Shown in pieces: positions 53,316 through 62,437 of a stretch of DNA of 64,000 nucleotides (its first letter is position 1; every line of letters starts with the position of its first letter). Origin of the DNA: Mesorhizobium japonicum MAFF 303099. GTDB lineage: Bacteria > Pseudomonadota > Alphaproteobacteria > Rhizobiales > Rhizobiaceae. A model generated the notes under the pieces. It did no database searches and was not told the origin of the DNA. It was given only the letters and a program-made list of their open reading frames with translations. The translations under genes were made by a program, and so were the position numbers. Location of the stretch: positions 62,001 through 126,000 of the forward strand of contig NC_002678.2 in the NCBI RefSeq assembly GCF_000009625.1, in the 5' to 3' direction.

Positions 53316-54572
53316 ATGAACAGTTTTTCCTCCCGCGTCGCCACCGCTGCGGCGGCGATCCGCCAGATCTTTCCGGAAACGCCGCTGCAGGAAAACGACT
53401 ATCTGTCGAAGAAGACCGGCGCGCGGGTGCTGCTGAAGCGGGAGGACCTGTCGCCGGTGCGCTCCTACAAGATCCGTGGCGCCTTCAACTTCTTCCGCAA
53501 GGCGCTCGGCGAGGGCAACCAGGCAGAGCTGTTCGTCTGTGCGTCCGCCGGCAACCATGCCCAGGGTTTTGCCTTCGTCTGCCGCCATTTCGGCAAAAAG
53601 GGCGTGGTGTTCATGCCGGTGACAACGCCGCAGCAGAAGATCGACAAGACCAGGCTGTTCGGCGGTGATTTCGTCGAGATCAGGCTGGTCGGCGACTTTT
53701 TCGACGACTGCTATCGCGCCGCCTTCGAATTCACCGAAAGGTCGGGTGCCCACATGGTGCCGCCCTTCGACCACAAGGACATTATCGAGGGCCAGGCGAC
53801 GGTCGCCTATGAGATCGCGGCCCAGATGGCGGGTGCGCGCATGCCTGACATCGTCATGCTGCCGGTCGGCGGTGGCGGGCTCGCCGCCGGCGTCACGCAC
53901 TATTTCGCCGATCAGGGCCGCGAGGCGCGTTTTGTCTTCTGCGAGCCGGCCGGCGCGCCGAGCCTGCACGACAGCCTCGCGGCCGGAAAACGGCTGAAGC
54001 TCGCCAAGGTCGACAACTTCGTCGACGGCGCGGCGGTGGCCGAAATCGGCCGCGAACCCTTGCGGTTTCTCAAGGAATTCGCTGCTGACACCGTGCGGCT
54101 GATCCCGGAAAACCGGCTCTGCGCCACCATGATCGAGATGCTCAATGTCGAAGGCGTCGTGCTCGAGCCGGCCGGCGCATTGGCCATCGACGCATTGAAG
54201 GATTTTTCCAGGAAGGAGATCCGTGGCAAGACCATTGTCGCCGTGGTCTCAGGCGGCAATTTCGATTTCGAGCGGCTGCCGGATGTCAAGGAACGGGCGC
54301 TGCGCTTCGAAGGCCTGAAGAAATATTTCATCATCCGCTTCCCGCAGCGGCCGGGCGCGCTGCGCGACTTCCTCGAAATGCTGGGACCCGACGACGACAT
54401 TGCCCGCTTCGAGTATCTGAAGAAGTCCGCGCGCAATTTCGGCTCGGTGCTGATCGGCATCGAAACCAAGGACCGTCGCAATTTCGACCTGCTCAAGGCA
54501 AATTTCGAGGCCGAGGGCGTCCAGTATCAGGACATCACCGACAACGAGACATTGGCGGGCTTCATCATATGA
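53316..54572 (+). CDS. ilvA: Threonine ammonia-lyase
   Basis: This 418-residue biosynthetic-type threonine deaminase has the PLP Lys in RSYKIRGAFNFF near residue 48, the glycine loop in LPVGGGGLAAG near 185 and a C-terminal ACT-like regulatory half starting LKKYFIIRFPQRPGALRDF near 330. It deaminates threonine to 2-oxobutanoate for isoleucine synthesis and should be feedback-inhibited by isoleucine. ATG at 53316 (AAGGTGG ahead) is preferred over an upstream one. The DUF1697 gene overlaps its end by 4 nt. Confidence 0.9.
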   Translation: MNSFSSRVATAAAAIRQIFPETPLQENDYLSKKTGARVLLKREDLSPVRSYKIRGAFNFFRKALGEGNQAELFVCASAGNHAQGFAFVCRHFGKKGVVFMPVTTPQQKIDKTRLFGGDFVEIRLVGDFFDDCYRAAFEFTERSGAHMVPPFDHKDIIEGQATVAYEIAAQMAGARMPDIVMLPVGGGGLAAGVTHYFADQGREARFVFCEPAGAPSLHDSLAAGKRLKLAKVDNFVDGAAVAEIGREPLRFLKEFAADTVRLIPENRLCATMIEMLNVEGVVLEPAGALAIDALKDFSRKEIRGKTIVAVVSGGNFDFERLPDVKERALRFEGLKKYFIIRFPQRPGALRDFLEMLGPDDDIARFEYLKKSARNFGSVLIGIETKDRRNFDLLKANFEAEGVQYQDITDNETLAGFII

Positions 54573-55123
54573 GCGCAAAGGTTTTCATCGCTCTGTTTTC
54601 CGGCATCAATGTCGGCGGCAACCGCATCGTCAAGATGGCGGAACTGCGCTCCTTCTTCGAGGATCTCGGCTTTTCCGACGTCGCCACCTATGTGCAGAGC
54701 GGCAATGTCGTGTTCCGGGCCGGCAAGGGCGACGCCACGGCGCTGACCAGACAGATCGAAGCGGCCTTCGAGAAGAAATGGGGTTTTCATTCGCGCATCT
54801 TGGTGCGCGATCTCTCCTGGTTCGAGCGGCTGGTGAGCGAAAATCCCTATCCGGAAGCGGCCGCCGACCACACCAAGCTCCACGCCTATGCGCTGGATCG
54901 TGAGCCGACCGCCGAAGAGGTGGCGCGGCTGGCTGAAAAATGCACCGGCCCCGAGCGCTTCGAGGTCAAGGGAGACGTGCTCTACCTCAGCGCGCCGGAC
55001 GGGCTCGGCAAATCGGTCTTCGCCAACCTCATTCCGCGCGTTCTGAAGGTGCCGGGCACCGCGCGCAACTGGCGCTCGGTGCTGGCGCTGCTGGAGATGG
55101 CCGGTCAGGCCGGTAAGAACTAG
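54569..55123 (+). CDS. DUF1697 family protein
   Basis: This 184-residue protein has the family start FIALFSGINVGGNRIVKMAELR and the FSDVATYVQSGNVVF strand near residue 45, with RNWRSVLALLEMA at the end. DUF1697 is a cytosolic family of unknown function. The ATGA overlap with ilvA indicates translational coupling. Confidence 0.88.
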   Translation: MSAKVFIALFSGINVGGNRIVKMAELRSFFEDLGFSDVATYVQSGNVVFRAGKGDATALTRQIEAAFEKKWGFHSRILVRDLSWFERLVSENPYPEAAADHTKLHAYALDREPTAEEVARLAEKCTGPERFEVKGDVLYLSAPDGLGKSVFANLIPRVLKVPGTARNWRSVLALLEMAGQAGKN

Positions 55124-55128
55124 GCTGG

Positions 55129-55422
55129 TTACGTCGCTGCCGGCTTCCAGTCGAAGGTCAGTTCTTCGCGGAAGGCAAAGCGCTTGATGTGGTCGGCGAC
55201 GACACTTTCCAGGCGCTCGAGCGATCCCGCTTCGTCGCTTGATACCACGATGTGCAATGCTGCCGCGTCCGCATCCATGACGGTGCGGCCCAGCGACGTC
55301 AGGTCGATGGTGCCGTGGGTCGGGTTGAACTCGACGGGAAATTTGTGCGCCCAGTGCTTGCACAGCTGCTGCAGGTAGCGGCTGGCGTGCTCGGTGGCGA
55401 CGTCGGCACGGCTGGATGGCAT
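55129..55422 (-). CDS. DUF2218 family protein
   Basis: This 97-residue protein matches DUF2218: SRADVATEHASRYLQQLCKHWAHK at the start, DLTSLGRTVMDADAAALHI in the middle and HIKRFAFREELTFDW at the end. Family members are small cytosolic proteins often found near iron or siderophore genes; no such neighbour exists here. The ATG at 55422 has an AGGAG-like site. Confidence 0.87.
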   Translation of the reverse strand: MPSSRADVATEHASRYLQQLCKHWAHKFPVEFNPTHGTIDLTSLGRTVMDADAAALHIVVSSDEAGSLERLESVVADHIKRFAFREELTFDWKPAAT

Positions 55423-55554
55423 GAATGACTTCTCCTGGTCTTGGCGCTGGCCTGCCGGCCAGGCGTGATGACCGGTCAGATAGGTAGCGTGGTGCGAAAC
55501 GGCAAAGGCGGCCGGCTTTTACCCCGGCCGCCTCGCTTCAAGATGGCGTGATTG

Positions 55555-55995
55555 CTACCAGCTTCCGGTGTTGGCCATCGAAGCCCAGGGTTCGGCCTTG
55601 GCTTTCGCCGGGCCCTTCTGCAGAAGCTCGATGGAGATGCCGTCCGGCGACCGGATGAAGGCCATATTGCCGTCGCGCGGCGGCCGGTTGATGGTGACGC
55701 CATTGTCCATCAGATGCTGGCAGGTGGCGTAGATGTCATCGACCTCATAGGCGAGGTGGCCGAAATTGCGCCCGCCCTTGTAGTCTTCCGGATCCCAGTT
55801 GTAGGTGAGTTCGATCAGCGGCGCCTTGTCGTTGATGCCGCTTTGCTCGTCTTCGGAGGCGGCGAGGAAGATCAGCGTGAAACGGCCCTGCTCGTTTTCG
55901 TAGCGGCGGACCTCCTTCAGCCCGAGCTTGTTGCAGTAGAAATCGAGCGAGGCATCGACGTCGGCGACGCGGACCATGGTGTGCAGATAGCGCAT
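55555..55995 (-). CDS. gloA: Lactoylglutathione lyase (glyoxalase I)
   Basis: This 146-residue glyoxalase I has [20 protein letters not shown] with the first metal His at residue 5, a Glu ligand in LIELTYNW near 65, His in NFGHLAYEV near 84 and Glu in SIELLQKG near 133. With glutathione it converts the methylglyoxal hemithioacetal to lactoylglutathione. ATG at 55995 is the family start. The gene is followed by the DUF2218 gene after 132 nt. Confidence 0.92.
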   Translation of the reverse strand: MRYLHTMVRVADVDASLDFYCNKLGLKEVRRYENEQGRFTLIFLAASEDEQSGINDKAPLIELTYNWDPEDYKGGRNFGHLAYEVDDIYATCQHLMDNGVTINRPPRDGNMAFIRSPDGISIELLQKGPAKAKAEPWASMANTGSW

Positions 55996-56211
55996 GAGTT
56001 TTCCTCGATCTGTTGGGGTGCGGCGCAACATAGAGTCGGCCCGGCGAAAGGGCAATCTCCCGCGGTCGGCGACGCCGGCAAAGAACAAATCCGGTATTCC
56101 CGCAATGAACCGTGAAAAAAGGCAGGGAAGGTCTTGCACACACCGGAAGCCGCGGTGTTAATCTGGTGTCAAGAATCAGTTGCGGTGTTCTTGAAAAAAG
56201 GGGGCATTCTT

Positions 56212-56808
56212 ATGGGGGAAAAGGCCTCTTTGACGGGGCGGGCCGGAACCCTTGGCGACGCCTTGAAGCGCGACGAAGGCGGCGATGCCGCCGACCTGAC
56301 CGAAATTGCCGGCGCCATCAAGTGGTTCGATGTGGCCAAAGGTTACGGGTTCATCCTACCCGATGACGGTGTCTCGGGCGATATCCTCCTCCATGTGACA
56401 TGTCTTCGACGGGACGGTTTCCAAACTGCCCTGGAGGGCGCGCGCGTGGTCTGCCTTGTCAAGCAGGGCGATCGCGGTCTGCAGGCTTTCCGTGTGCTTT
56501 CCATGGATGTCACCACCGCCGTCCATCCCGCGGAAATGCAGGAACAGCGCACGCATGTCGCGGTGACGCCGGAGAGCGGGCTTGAACGCGCTTTGGTCAA
56601 GTGGTTCAACCGCACCAAGGGCTTCGGCTTCCTGACGCGTGGCGAAGGCACCGAGGACATTTTCGTCCATATGGAGACCTTGCGCCGTTATGGCATCACC
56701 GAGCTTCGGCCGGGGCAGGTCGTGCTTGTCCGTTTCGGCCGCGGTGACAAAGGCCTTATGGCCGCCGAAATTCACCCCGATATGGGCACCTTGCCGGTTT
56801 CGCACTAG
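56212..56808 (+). CDS. Two-domain cold-shock protein
   Basis: This 198-residue protein has two cold-shock domains: [19 protein letters not shown] near residue 30 and [20 protein letters not shown] near 125, each with RNP1-like KGYGFI/KGFGFL. The second keeps RNP2 DIFVHM, while the first has DILLHV. Both therefore probably bind single-stranded nucleic acid and the protein acts as an RNA chaperone; tandem CSDs are typical of alphaproteobacteria. ATG at 56212 was chosen over an upstream start with a hydrophobic extension. Confidence 0.92.
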   Translation: MGEKASLTGRAGTLGDALKRDEGGDAADLTEIAGAIKWFDVAKGYGFILPDDGVSGDILLHVTCLRRDGFQTALEGARVVCLVKQGDRGLQAFRVLSMDVTTAVHPAEMQEQRTHVAVTPESGLERALVKWFNRTKGFGFLTRGEGTEDIFVHMETLRRYGITELRPGQVVLVRFGRGDKGLMAAEIHPDMGTLPVSH

Positions 56809-56832
56809 GACGATTTCGGCCGAGGATCTTGG

Positions 56833-57393
56833 ATGACTCGCAGGAACTGGCTGACGGCGGGCGTGTTTTGCGCCATTGCTGCGGTGATCGTCGCCGCAGG
56901 TGCTTTCTTCTATTCAGAACGGCCGACCTCGGCCGACAGCCGGGCGATGATCCTTCCGGTCGACCCGGCGCCGCTGGTCGTGGTGACGAAAGACGGGAAT
57001 CGCTCTTTTTCCATCGAAATCGCCGACACCGATGCGGAGCGCGAGGCCGGCCTGATGTTTCGCCAGGACATGGCGGACGATCACGGCATGCTGTTCGTTT
57101 TCGAGATACAGCAGCAGGTCAGCTTCTGGATGCAGAACACGCCGATGCCGCTTGACCTGATCTTTGTCGGCCAGGATGGCAAGATCCGCGCCGTCAAGCA
57201 TGGCGAGCCGCAATCCCAGGCCATCATTTCACCTGGCGTGCCCGTGCGCTTCGTGCTCGAGCTCAAGGCTGGCGCCGCCGCCAAATACGGCATCGGATAT
57301 GGCGACCTGTTGCGCCACCCGGCAATCGGCACCGTATCCGGACCAGGCATGCCACCGCCGGACAATGGCGATGCACCCAACGGCGGCGGCTGA
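56833..57393 (+). CDS. DUF192 family exported protein
   Basis: This 186-residue protein has an N-terminal signal or anchor (residues about 8-28) and a DUF192 domain with IEIADTDAEREAGLMFRQDM near residue 65, MLFVFEIQQQVSFWMQNTPMPLDLIFVG near 85-110 and VRFVLELKAGAA near 140. DUF192 proteins are small periplasmic or cell-surface beta-barrel folds of uncertain function. It starts 24 nt after the cold-shock gene and is followed by a hydrolase gene. Confidence 0.88.
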   Translation: MTRRNWLTAGVFCAIAAVIVAAGAFFYSERPTSADSRAMILPVDPAPLVVVTKDGNRSFSIEIADTDAEREAGLMFRQDMADDHGMLFVFEIQQQVSFWMQNTPMPLDLIFVGQDGKIRAVKHGEPQSQAIISPGVPVRFVLELKAGAAAKYGIGYGDLLRHPAIGTVSGPGMPPPDNGDAPNGGG

Positions 57394-57412
57394 ACGCGAG
57401 GTAGGGCAGCCG

Positions 57413-58180
57413 ATGCAGTTCTTCTCCCATGGCGGGTTCGATCTTGCCTTCCTCGACCGCCAGCCGGCGTCGGGGCAGGGCGATCCCGTGCTCATGATCC
57501 ACGGCTTCGCCTCGAGCCACTACGTCAACTGGGTGTCTCCCGGCTGGTTCAAGACGCTCAACGATGCCGGCTATCGCGCCATCGCCTTCGACAATCGCGG
57601 CCACGGCTCGTCGTCGAAGAGCTATGAAGAGGCCGATTATACGCCTGCGAAAATGGCCTCGGATGCCGCCGCCTTGCTCGATCATCTCGGTATCGAACGG
57701 GCCCATGTCATGGGCTATTCGATGGGTGCTCGCATCGCGGCGTTTCTGGCTCTGTCCGATCCGGACAAGGTGGCGACGCTGGTCTTTGGCGGCCTCGGCA
57801 TCGGCATGATCGACGGCGTCGGCGATTGGGATCCGATCGCCGCGGCCCTGCTTGCCGACGATCCGGCCACGACCACCCATCCGCGTGGCCGCTCTTTCCG
57901 CGCCTTCGCCGACCAGACCCGCAGCGATCGCCGGGCGCTTGCCGCCTGCATCGCCACATCGCGGGAGTTGCTGAGCGAGCAGGACGTTGCCCGCATCGCC
58001 CAGCCGACGCTGGTCGCGGTCGGCACCACGGACGACATTGGCGGCTCGCCGGACGACCTCGCCGCCCTGATGCCGAACGCCAGGGCTTTCCACATCGAGG
58101 GCAGGGATCATATGCTGGCGGTCGGGGACAAGACCTTTAAGCAACGCGTGCTGGAGTTTTATGCTGAATATCCGCTTTGA
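57413..58180 (+). CDS. Alpha/beta hydrolase
   Basis: This 255-residue protein has an oxyanion motif LMIHGFASSHYVNW near residue 28, nucleophile elbow MGYSMGARIA near 100, Asp in GTTDDIGG near 205 and His in GRDHMLAVG near 233. It is a typical cytosolic esterase/haloperoxidase-like hydrolase. GAGGTAGGG is close to the ATG at 57413. It follows DUF192 by 19 nt in the same direction. Confidence 0.88.
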   Translation: MQFFSHGGFDLAFLDRQPASGQGDPVLMIHGFASSHYVNWVSPGWFKTLNDAGYRAIAFDNRGHGSSSKSYEEADYTPAKMASDAAALLDHLGIERAHVMGYSMGARIAAFLALSDPDKVATLVFGGLGIGMIDGVGDWDPIAAALLADDPATTTHPRGRSFRAFADQTRSDRRALAACIATSRELLSEQDVARIAQPTLVAVGTTDDIGGSPDDLAALMPNARAFHIEGRDHMLAVGDKTFKQRVLEFYAEYPL

Positions 58181-58350
58181 TCGGACGGCGCGGGGAAGCG
58201 GGCGACACTGGCACAGTGGGGAGAAGCGTGCCCGCGACACCGGGCGCGGTCGCGCGGGGTAATCTCGGCAAACGTTCCTGTCCTTGATGGCTGGGGCTGG
58301 CTCTCCTGGCGGCAATGACATCGATGATTGGGCGCTTTTGACTGATTGCT

Positions 58351-58962
58351 CTAACCGGCGGTGAGAGCCTCCAGCGACCGCGCCATGTTCAGCCTGGCCT
58401 GCGGCTCGAAGCGCTGGCGAAATTCCTCGGTGTGGAAAATGCGCGGGCGGGCGAGGAAATCCTTCAGCACGGCACCTCGCCCGGCACGCCACATCGGCTC
58501 CTCCACCCAGCCATATTCGCGGCGGACCGCGCGTTCATAGGCGTCGAATGCATGCGGCGCGGCGCCCAGGATCGAAAGGTCCATGTCGAGGAAGAGACTG
58601 GCGTCGCGTGTGGCCGCGTCGTCATGGAACCGAGGCACCTGGTGGGTGGCAGTGGCGAGGATCATCGCGCCGATGCGATCCAGGCGCTCCGGGTCGGTTC
58701 GGCTCGCGAGCTTTTGCGCGGCAAGCGCGGCACTTCTTGCCTCATTGTCCTTGGCCTTGCTGTCATAGATCGCGTCGTGGAACCAGATCGCCGCTTCAAC
58801 AGCCTGGGGATCACTGAGCAGCGCTCGATGGTCTGCGGCCAGCGCCAGCATCGCCTCGATATGGGCGAGGTTGTGATAATGGCGATCCTCGGCTCGGTAG
58901 AGCGCCGAGAGTTCCTGTTTCAGCAGTTCGTCGATCAAGGGCTGGTCTTTCATTTTCGTCAT
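58351..58962 (-). CDS. HD-domain phosphohydrolase-like protein
   Basis: This 203-residue protein has HYHNLAHIEAMLALA at residue 28, the HD pair AIWFHDAIYD near 60, and the last ligand in LFLDMDLSILG near 125, so a divalent-metal HD phosphohydrolase fold is complete. The substrate is unknown; relatives act on nucleotides. The start is ATG at 58962. Confidence 0.86.
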   Translation of the reverse strand: MTKMKDQPLIDELLKQELSALYRAEDRHYHNLAHIEAMLALAADHRALLSDPQAVEAAIWFHDAIYDSKAKDNEARSAALAAQKLASRTDPERLDRIGAMILATATHQVPRFHDDAATRDASLFLDMDLSILGAAPHAFDAYERAVRREYGWVEEPMWRAGRGAVLKDFLARPRIFHTEEFRQRFEPQARLNMARSLEALTAG

Positions 58963-59074
58963 CCGCCCAGTTAATCGATCTCAGCCTCTTCGAGCCAGTC
59001 ACTTCGAACCCTTGCATGGGCCGGGGCTCTGAGGAATGTTGCCGGTCCAGGAATATCCAACCCAGGAGGCTGAC

Positions 59075-59719
59075 ATGACCAATACGTCCGGCAGCGAGAA
59101 CCCTAGACCGGGGACGATTGACATGAAGCTGGAGGCCGTCATCATCGCCGTTGCGGATGCCGACCGGTCCAAGCGTTTCTACAGCGGCCTGGGTTGGCGG
59201 CTCGACGCGGACTTCGTCGTCGGCGATGCCTTTCGGGTCGTGCAGTTCACGCCCCAGGGTTCGCCGTGCTCGATCCATTTCGGCAAGGGCCTGACATCAG
59301 CCGCGCCGGGCTCGGCGAAGGGACTGTATCTCGTGGTGTCCGATATCGAGGCGGCGCATGCCGAACTCGTGGCGCGCGGCGTCGAAGCGAGCGAGGTGTT
59401 CCACCGCGCGGGGCCCGGGCAGCCGGCGATCAGCGGCAGGCATCCGGAAGGGCGCAGCTATTCATCCTATGTCACGTTCAGCGATCCGGACGGCAACAGC
59501 TTCATACTGCAGGAAATCACCCAGCGACTGCCTGGACGCGTGGATCCCACCGACACCCTATTCACGTCGTCGCGCGAGCTTGCCGCGGCGCTGCGCCGTG
59601 CGGCGGCGGCACATGGCGAACACGAGCAACGAACCGGCGGACAGTATGACGTGAACTGGCCCGACTGGTATGCCGAATATATGGTGGCGGAACAGGCCGG
59701 CACGCCACTGCCGACTTGA
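59075..59719 (+). CDS. VOC (glyoxalase-fold) family protein with C-terminal extension
   Basis: This 214-residue protein has a VOC domain from KLEAVIIAVADADRSKRFYS near residue 17 to SFILQEITQRL near 155. A polar C-terminal extension of about 55 residues ending YAEYMVAEQAGT has no recognised fold. The metal ligands are not obvious in the first strand. AGGAGG precedes the ATG at 59075, which is the chosen start. Confidence 0.83.
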   Translation: MTNTSGSENPRPGTIDMKLEAVIIAVADADRSKRFYSGLGWRLDADFVVGDAFRVVQFTPQGSPCSIHFGKGLTSAAPGSAKGLYLVVSDIEAAHAELVARGVEASEVFHRAGPGQPAISGRHPEGRSYSSYVTFSDPDGNSFILQEITQRLPGRVDPTDTLFTSSRELAAALRRAAAAHGEHEQRTGGQYDVNWPDWYAEYMVAEQAGTPLPT

Positions 59720-59979
59720 ACCGAGGTCCATCGCAGCGCGGTGTCATCGGCACCGCGCTGACCTTGAGCCCGCCATTAGATCGTCCGGGCGGCTGGGCGC
59801 GGAAGGCCGCTTCTGACGGCTCGGCGATCAAGGGTTCGTTTTCCATGGCTGCTTGAATTCCTGCGAACCAAATCCATTTGACACAGCACTAAGGAAAATT
59901 GAGTTCAATCATGCTATGATCTGGCTTATATGTGCGGCCGGACAACAGGCAAGCCAGCAGGACGCAGGACGAGACGTCG

Positions 59980-60828
59980 ATGAACAGCATCAGCATTTCC
60001 CGCCATAGCGCGTTGCAGCCGGTCGATCCGATCTGGCGTTCGATCCGCGACGAAGCGATGGACGCGGTCAACCGCGACCCCCTGCTGGCCGCTTTCCTCT
60101 ATTCGACGATCCTCAACCAGGAGAGCCTGGAAGAGGCCGTCATCCACCGGATCGCCGAGCGGCTTGCCCATCAGGATATCGGCTCCGATCTGATCCGCCA
60201 GACCTTCAAGACCATGCTGGCCGACGACAAGGAATGGCCGACCACTGTGCGTGTCGACATCCAGGCCTATTACGACCGCGACCCGGCTTGCGACCGTTTC
60301 ATCATGCCGGTGCTCTATTTCAAGGGCTTTCACGCCATCCAGACCCACAGGCTGGCGCATTGGCTGTGGAATCAGGGCCGCAAGGATTTCGCGCTCTATC
60401 TGCAAAGCCGCTCGTCCTCGGTCTTCCAGACCGACATCAACCCGGCCGCGCGGATCGGCAAGGGCATCTTCATCGACCACGCCACCGGCCTCGTCGTCGG
60501 CGAGACCGCGGTCATCGAGGACGATGTGTCGATCCTGCATGGCGTGACGCTGGGCGGCACCGGCAAGGCTGGCGGCGACCGCCATCCCAAGATCCGCCGT
60601 GGCGTGCTGATCGGCGCCGGCGCCAAGATTCTCGGCAATATCGAGATTGGCCATTGCTCCAAGGTCGCCGCCGGGTCGGTGGTGCTGTCGCCCGTGCCGC
60701 ACAACAAGACTGTGGCCGGCGTGCCGGCCCGCGTGGTCGGTGAGACCGGCTGCGACCAGCCTTCGCGCCAGATGGACCAGCTCCTGCCGTCGCAGTCGAT
60801 GGACCAGGTGGTCAGCTTCGATATCTGA
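59980..60828 (+). CDS. cysE: Serine O-acetyltransferase
   Basis: This 282-residue CysE has an N-terminal helical domain (residues about 15-130) and a left-handed beta-helix with hexapeptide repeats: INPAARIGKGIFIDHATGLVVGE near residue 155 and GVTLGGTGKAGGDRHPKI near 190. The His in IDHATG and HPKI fit the acetyl-CoA/serine site. It makes O-acetylserine, the first step of cysteine synthesis, and usually binds CysK through its C-terminal Ile, which is present here (VVSFDI). ATG at 59980 is the family start. A 260-nt AT-richer gap upstream holds the promoter. Confidence 0.94.
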   Translation: MNSISISRHSALQPVDPIWRSIRDEAMDAVNRDPLLAAFLYSTILNQESLEEAVIHRIAERLAHQDIGSDLIRQTFKTMLADDKEWPTTVRVDIQAYYDRDPACDRFIMPVLYFKGFHAIQTHRLAHWLWNQGRKDFALYLQSRSSSVFQTDINPAARIGKGIFIDHATGLVVGETAVIEDDVSILHGVTLGGTGKAGGDRHPKIRRGVLIGAGAKILGNIEIGHCSKVAAGSVVLSPVPHNKTVAGVPARVVGETGCDQPSRQMDQLLPSQSMDQVVSFDI

Positions 60829-60978
60829 TTTCAGCGCCGGCGCGCCGTCCGGCGCGATTGCGATTTTGCCCGGCGGCGCTGCCGCTTCCGGTGCAATACG
60901 GCTGGCTTGCCTTTACATCGCCATTGTCGACGTGCCAGAAGCGCCCTTCAAACCAGCAAGCCCGATGATCGGAGAAGA

Positions 60979-61185
60979 CTGTCGAAGCCGGACGAAATCA
61001 GAAAGCTGGACGCCTATTTCAAGCGCGTCTTCCAGAACCCCAAGCTTGAGGTCAAGGCACGGCCGCGCAAGGAAGATTCGGCCGAAGTCTATGTCGGAGA
61101 CGAATTCCTTGGCATCGTCTTCAAGGACGAGGACGACGGCGACTATAATTTCTCGATGGCGATCCTCGACATCGATCTGGGCTGA
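60979..61185 (+). CDS. DUF3126 family protein with apparent CTG start
   Basis: This protein of about 68 residues runs SKPDEIRKLDAYFKRVFQ, VKARPRKEDSAEVYVGDEFLG, and ends NFSMAILDIDLG, matching DUF3126, a short family of Rhizobiales. Where family members begin Met, this frame has CTG at 60979 just after GGAGAAG (60971-60977). The nearest ordinary start in frame is TTG at 60907, which adds 24 unlikely residues. The gene ends next to a bidirectional terminator. Confidence 0.72.
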   Translation: MSKPDEIRKLDAYFKRVFQNPKLEVKARPRKEDSAEVYVGDEFLGIVFKDEDDGDYNFSMAILDIDLG

Positions 61186-61196
61186 GCTCGTATCAA

Positions 61197-61227
61197 ATGG
61201 CAGGCCGCGCCTGACGCGGCCTGCCAT
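61197..61227. terminator. Bidirectional terminator, ATGGCAGGCCGCG stem
   Basis: A perfect 13-bp stem (61197-61209 with 61215-61227) and a CCTGA loop lies 11 nt past the DUF3126 stop and 7 nt before the stop of the converging gene. TGTCTCTC follows on the plus strand. It probably terminates both transcripts. Confidence 0.75.
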
Positions 61228-61233
61228 TGTCTC

Positions 61234-61965
61234 TCAATGTCCGGTCTTCAGCATTCGCCCGGCCTCTGCCATCATCGCCGCGTCGAGTGCCTGCCAGTCG
61301 CCAAGGAATTCCTTGGGAAAGCGGTAAGTGAGGCTGAGATCGTCGCCGACATGGACGTCCCGTTCGCACGGCGCCAGCGATTGACCGGCATTCGGCCCGC
61401 TCAGGCAGCGGGCCACGAAAGGGTCCTTTCCCGCCCGCTTGCCGACCACCAGCACCTCGTTCAGATAGCCTGATTTCTCGTTGAAGCCGTAGACCGTCGT
61501 GCCGCCCGCTCCCGGAACGCCGGGCTGGACGATCAGCGCGCTGTAGATCGGCGCAAACCGGCCGCTCATGTCGCGCGACATCATCTGCTGTTCGAAGGAC
61601 AGGAAGATGATGCTTCTGTTGGCTTCCGAGTGATTGAAATCGTCGCGGGCCGCCTCACTGTACCCGTCCATCTGGGGATAGCGCAGATAAAGGTCGAGAC
61701 GCGAAGCGACGCCGTCACGCCGGGCCTGTTCGAAGCGGATGAAATTGGCCGGCACGGAAATCACATTGTTGCCGATCACGACCCGGCGCACCGTCGTGTC
61801 GTCGGTGTATCCGGCCATGGCGATGGCATGGCCGAACCATTTGCCGCCAAGGCTGATCGCCACCGACAGCAAGGCAAGTGCGGCGAAGGCATAGAACACC
61901 CGCTTCATCAGCGTGGAATCGACCACAGTGAGTTCAGGGCCGTCGGCGATCGCTGCCTGCTTCAT
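61234..61965 (-). CDS. Hypothetical single-pass membrane protein
   Basis: This 243-residue protein has one transmembrane helix near residues 22-42 (VFYAFAALALLSVAISLGG) after a cytosolic N-terminus. The large extracytoplasmic domain contains VIGNNVISVPANFIRFEQARRDG near 68 and TTVYGFNEKSGYLNEVLVVG near 155, with two Cys (RCLSGP, PCERD) that could form a disulfide. No family is recognised. The start is uncertain between 61965 and 61989. Confidence 0.65.
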   Translation of the reverse strand: MKQAAIADGPELTVVDSTLMKRVFYAFAALALLSVAISLGGKWFGHAIAMAGYTDDTTVRRVVIGNNVISVPANFIRFEQARRDGVASRLDLYLRYPQMDGYSEAARDDFNHSEANRSIIFLSFEQQMMSRDMSGRFAPIYSALIVQPGVPGAGGTTVYGFNEKSGYLNEVLVVGKRAGKDPFVARCLSGPNAGQSLAPCERDVHVGDDLSLTYRFPKEFLGDWQALDAAMMAEAGRMLKTGH

Positions 61966-62082
61966 CTCGGTCCTTATCCCAACCGCCATTCCCGGTGTCC
62001 CCCGGCGGCACACATCGCGCGGCACGGCTCTTGCAGCCTTCCAGAAACGACTGTGCGATTTCATGGTAAATGCAAGGTTAAG

Positions 62083-62418
62083 ATGGCTCAGATGGAACTC
62101 TTCCTGTTTGCTTTTGTCGTCGGGCTGACGGTGTGCGGGCTGACAGGCTCGACCATGGAACTGGTCTCGGGCCGCAAGGTCGCCTTCGCCGAGCCCTATG
62201 TGTCGTCCGCGCATGTGCTGCGCTCGCTGGCGGCCACCGCTGGCGCAGGGCCGTTCATGCTGGTCAACGATGCCCTCGATGCCCGCCGCGAGAAGCGTAT
62301 TTCGACGATGGCGCTCTTGTCATGCGGCTGCACGGCGATTGCCTGGTCCCTGGCGCTGGGCATCGTCGTGCTTACCATTGCCTCATGGGCGATCGGTCTC
62401 CTAGGGTCCGGCATCTGA
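62083..62418 (+). CDS. Small membrane protein, 111 residues
   Basis: This protein has hydrophobic helices near residues 4-22 (LFLFAFVVGLTVCGLTG), 47-62 and 80-105. It contains the conserved-looking SGRKVAFAEPYVSS and LDARREKRIS. It is a small inner-membrane protein of a family common in Rhizobiales whose name I cannot give with certainty. ATG at 62083 was chosen; ATG at 62092 is possible. The carbonic anhydrase gene follows after 19 nt. Confidence 0.72.
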   Translation: MAQMELFLFAFVVGLTVCGLTGSTMELVSGRKVAFAEPYVSSAHVLRSLAATAGAGPFMLVNDALDARREKRISTMALLSCGCTAIAWSLALGIVVLTIASWAIGLLGSGI

Positions 62419-62437
62419 GACGATTCGGAGGCCGACA

